DNA of 64,000 nucleotides, taken from positions 62,001 through 126,000 of the forward strand of contig NZ_JAEMTA010000007.1 of assembly GCF_016462545.1 (NCBI RefSeq). Reading direction: 5' to 3'. The DNA is from Mycolicibacterium sp. (GTDB lineage Bacteria > Actinomycetota > Actinomycetes > Mycobacteriales > Mycobacteriaceae). Both the position numbers and the translations under genes were made by a program. Below are positions 61,629-64,000 of the stretch, piece after piece (positions within the stretch are counted from its first letter, which is position 1; the number at the start of each line of letters is the position of its first letter). Under the pieces are notes generated by a model, which was not told where the DNA came from, searched no databases, and was given only the letters and a program-made list of their open reading frames with translations.

Positions 61629-62785
61629 GTGTACGACACCTTGTGATCGGACTCGGCCGTGAGGCCAAGCTCGGGCCAGACCCCGCCGATCATGCTCTCC
61701 ATGATCCCGTAGCCGACCGCGTCTCCATCGCGCACCCGGATCGGGGTGTCTCGGAACTGGCCGAGGCGTGGCAGGAACTCCGCGCTCCAGCAGTCTCCGA
61801 TATACTCGCCGTCGAGATGCAGTTCGCCCTTGAACGACCCGTGTTTGTGGCCCTCCCACGGGCCGTAGCCGCCAGTCTTGAGGAAGAAGCCGGAGCTGCC
61901 GAGCGCCTCGACCTCTATCGTTCGCTGGTCGCCGGATTCCATCGTCATCGTTAGGTGACCGCCCTTCACGAATCTGGTGGAGGTGTCATACCCGATGTGG
62001 GACTGGATGTTTCGGACCGCGGTCTGGGTTCCATCGGCGTCGTTGAGATAGGCCGAGCTGTACTCCCACGGGCCCTCCACGATGAAGATCGCGGTCTCGT
62101 AGTAGGTGCCGTCGGGCCGTTGGAAGAAGGCGGGTGACCACTTCATCCCCCCGCGGCCACCCTTCGGCGCGCCAGGCGTCGGAATCAGATCGGTGAGCGG
62201 TTCGCCGATGGCCTGCCGCACGCCCCAGGAGTGGTCGCGGAAGCCGAACCACTCGTCGGGTTTCACCTCGTGCGTCTCGTCGCCGACGGTCACGGTGCCC
62301 GATGCCCAGCCACCCTGGTGATACCGGATGACGTCGACGTCGACGCGTCCGGTCTGGCGGTTGCGAACCAGGTTGCGTTCCTCGAAGAAGGGCGGGGTCA
62401 CGCCGGTAAGCGCGATGTCGAACGAAATTGGCTGCACGTCATTGGGTTCCAGCCGGAAGCGCATCGACTTCACCGGTTCGACGACGTCCATGTGGACGGG
62501 ACCCACCGCCATGTCCTCCGGCGCGGTGTGTAGCACCCGACTGCCTCGCACCGTCCACTGTTCCCTGCCGCGCGACACCCCGCCGAACCCGTCGATGATG
62601 CCGCGGTTCTGGTACTTGCCCATCCCGAAGTCCACCTGAAGTGACCCGTCGGTCTTGGCGATCGACGCCCAGATCTTCTCGGTCCAGGCCAGCTCCGACT
62701 GCGACAGTGTCGCGAAGGTGTCGACGATCTGGTGGTTGAGCCCTTCGTCGGCGCCGAGAAGGCGACCAATGTCCTTGATTCCCAT
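61625..62785 (-). CDS. AttH/lipocalin-like beta-barrel protein of unknown function
   Basis: 386 residues without signal peptide, rich in beta strands. Motifs EWFGFRDHSWGVR and RNQTGRVDVDVIRYHQGGWASG recall the AttH/CrtC-like lipocalin pairs that bind hydrophobic ligands, including hydroxyneurosporene synthase-like proteins. Coupled by a 4-nt overlap to the phosphotransferase and divergent from a TetR gene, so a small ligand-responsive unit is likely. The family call is tentative. Confidence 0.6.
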   Translation of the reverse strand: MGIKDIGRLLGADEGLNHQIVDTFATLSQSELAWTEKIWASIAKTDGSLQVDFGMGKYQNRGIIDGFGGVSRGREQWTVRGSRVLHTAPEDMAVGPVHMDVVEPVKSMRFRLEPNDVQPISFDIALTGVTPPFFEERNLVRNRQTGRVDVDVIRYHQGGWASGTVTVGDETHEVKPDEWFGFRDHSWGVRQAIGEPLTDLIPTPGAPKGGRGGMKWSPAFFQRPDGTYYETAIFIVEGPWEYSSAYLNDADGTQTAVRNIQSHIGYDTSTRFVKGGHLTMTMESGDQRTIEVEALGSSGFFLKTGGYGPWEGHKHGSFKGELHLDGEYIGDCWSAEFLPRLGQFRDTPIRVRDGDAVGYGIMESMIGGVWPELGLTAESDHKVSYT

Positions 62786-62826
62786 GTGTTCCTAACCTTC
62801 CGGTGGTGCCACGTACCATCTGGCGA

Positions 62827-63405
62827 ATGGTCGACGATCCGCGCCGCCGCATCCTCGATGCCGCGGGGCGCTGCATCGAGCGTCGCGGTGACACTCAGAT
62901 CCGGATGGCCGAAGTGGCCGACGACGCGGGGATGGTCCGCTCGACCGTGTACCGCTACTTCCCCTCTCGCGACGAATTGCTCCTGGGGTTGGTGCTGATG
63001 CGGATCGACTCGGCGCTGGCGCGACTGGTGCAATCCCTGCGCCATCGCGAGGACCCCCGGCGGTGCCTGCCGCGGATGGTGCTGGCGCCGGTGACGTCGG
63101 TCGACGGAGATGCGTTGAACGAGGCGCTGTTCGCCAGCGAGAGCACCGCACTGTCGGCGGCTCTGGAGTTGGGCTCGGAGCAGATCGTCGACGTGGTGAT
63201 CGCGCACTACCAGCCGTTGTTCGCCGGATGGCAGGCGTCCGGCGACATGTATCCCGACCTCGACGGGCGCGAGGCGGCCCGCTGGATCCACACCGCGGCG
63301 CTGCTGCTGCTCTCGCCGGCGTGGCGACATCGTTCGCACGCGGCGAAGCGGCGCTTCGTCGACCAGTTCGTCGTGCGCGCACTCGTCCCACCGATCGGAC
63401 ATTAG
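62827..63405 (+). CDS. TetR-family transcriptional regulator
   Basis: 192 residues. N-terminal helix-turn-helix (MAEVADDAGMVRSTVYRYFPSRDELL, residues about 25-50) and an all-helical ligand domain. The ATG at 62827 is chosen; a GTG at 62803 is possible but would leave only 17 nt from the divergent start. It is likely to control the AttH-like/phosphotransferase unit, whose divergent start lies 41 nt away, and itself. No clear palindrome is visible in that short gap. Confidence 0.88.
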   Translation: MVDDPRRRILDAAGRCIERRGDTQIRMAEVADDAGMVRSTVYRYFPSRDELLLGLVLMRIDSALARLVQSLRHREDPRRCLPRMVLAPVTSVDGDALNEALFASESTALSAALELGSEQIVDVVIAHYQPLFAGWQASGDMYPDLDGREAARWIHTAALLLLSPAWRHRSHAAKRRFVDQFVVRALVPPIGH

Positions 63406-63450
63406 AGCAAAATTGTCCGATTGGGACCCAAAGCGGGTAACTTCCGGACG

Positions 63451-64000
63451 GTGAGTATTCCGGCGTCCGTGGACGATCTCGATGCGCGATGGTTCGGCGA
63501 GGTTCTCGGCATGCCCGTGACCTCGGTGGAGATCCTCGATGCCCATTCCGGTACCACCGGCCGCGCCCGAGTCGGACTCACCGGCGCCGCGGGCCTGCCC
63601 GACAGCGTGTTCGTCAAGCTGCAACCGTTCACCCCCGAGCAGCGCAGCTTCCTGCGCAAGGTCGGACTCGGCGTCGCCGAGGCGCGGCTCTACGACGCCG
63701 TGGGTGACGAGCTGCCGGTGCGCGTGCCGCGGGTGTGGCACGCCGCCTGTGACCCCGCCGACGGTTCGTTCGTCATGGTGCTGGAGGACCTCGCGGCCTC
63801 CGGATGTCGGTTCCCGACACCGGCGGACGACGACATCGTGGACGTGGCGTCGTCGCTCGTCGACGAACTGGCCGTCCTGCACGCGACCTACCGTGGGCGT
63901 GACCTGGCCTGGTTGACCCCGCCGGACGGCATGCGTCGCAAGCCATCCGATGCCGAGACGGCATCACGCAGAACGTATTTCATCCAGTCGGCGCTCGATC
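63451..64000 (+). CDS. phosphotransferase family protein, truncated by window end
   Basis: 183 residues are visible from a GTG at 63451 to the window edge with no stop. Sequence TGRARVGLTG, VFVKLQPF (ATP-binding Lys) and VMVLEDLAASG indicate the N-lobe of an aminoglycoside-phosphotransferase-fold kinase, a second one beside that at 60615. The catalytic loop is beyond the edge. The steroid and acyl-CoA neighbourhood suggests a hydroxyacyl substrate, but that is inference. Confidence 0.78.
   Translation, partial: MSIPASVDDLDARWFGEVLGMPVTSVEILDAHSGTTGRARVGLTGAAGLPDSVFVKLQPFTPEQRSFLRKVGLGVAEARLYDAVGDELPVRVPRVWHAACDPADGSFVMVLEDLAASGCRFPTPADDDIVDVASSLVDELAVLHATYRGRDLAWLTPPDGMRRKPSDAETASRRTYFIQSALD

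Noticed and set aside
1..64000. CRISPR arrays, tRNA/rRNA genes, transposases, integrases, attachment sites
   Set aside because: Read for on both strands; no spaced repeats, cloverleaf-like segments or recombinase motifs were recognised. Island borders show no direct repeats that I could see.

Overview
The window reads as a stretch of a mycobacterial chromosome, probably a rapidly growing Mycolicibacterium. It is GC-rich and uses GTG and TTG starts. Its backbone is the KstR-controlled cholesterol/steroid catabolic locus in the same gene order as M. tuberculosis Rv3543c down to Rv3518c, read on the opposite strand. M. tuberculosis names and order are from memory of that genome; no search was run.

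Backbone. 1-2673 is the 3' end of the igr side-chain operon (fadE29/chsE2 tail, chsH2, chsH1, ltp2). 33087-38504 holds chsH3 and kstD on the minus strand, divergent from hsaE-hsaG-hsaF. 46946-49998 holds the Rv3531c-Rv3530c-Rv3529c trio. 51315-53549 holds an Rv3527-like gene, kshA and an Rv3525c-like gamma carbonic anhydrase. 54244-60618 holds ltp3, ltp4, a tandem DUF35 protein, an F420-dependent oxidoreductase, an acetoacetate-decarboxylase-like protein and cyp142. Five KstR-type palindromes (TnnAACnnGTTnnA) lie at the promoters. 60615-64000 adds two phosphotransferase-fold proteins, an AttH-like protein and a TetR regulator.

Island 1 (about 2.7-33.1 kb) separates ltp2 from chsH3. It opens with two paralogous LuxR-type regulators whose receiver domains have lost the phosphoacceptor Asp, and with a Pro/Ser/Gly-rich exported protein. 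Then comes a tightly coupled 18-gene run (6247-26822). It contains a second GlmS, three GT2 glycosyltransferases, two SDR sugar epimerase/dehydratases, a Wzx-type flippase, a CE4 deacetylase, a GMC oxidoreductase, a large polytopic protein, a GH16 lipoprotein, a free-standing adenylation domain, a carrier protein, an amine oxidase, a lysine-2,3-aminomutase-type radical SAM enzyme and two acyltransferase-like proteins. I interpret it as an exopolysaccharide pathway with an amino-acid (possibly beta-lysine) tailoring branch. The island ends with a PGRS-like exported protein lacking a PE domain, two probable type VII secretion substrates, a transmembrane Ser/Thr kinase and an MPT63-like protein with a Pro/Thr tail. 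One promoter-like element with fixed internal spacing recurs upstream of three units: the Pro-rich protein, the glmS-led operon and the PGRS-like protein.

Island 2 (38.5-46.8 kb) separates hsaF from the Rv3531c homologue. It carries a two-gene permease unit, a serine esterase, a RecQ helicase fused to a phosphoribosyltransferase-like domain, a haemophore-like protein, a 13E12-type HNH protein and an IclR regulator beside a perfect 16-bp palindrome. Both interruptions sit where M. tuberculosis has PPE genes. I saw no tRNA, rRNA, integrase, transposase or CRISPR array, and no gene-free stretch longer than 300 bases.
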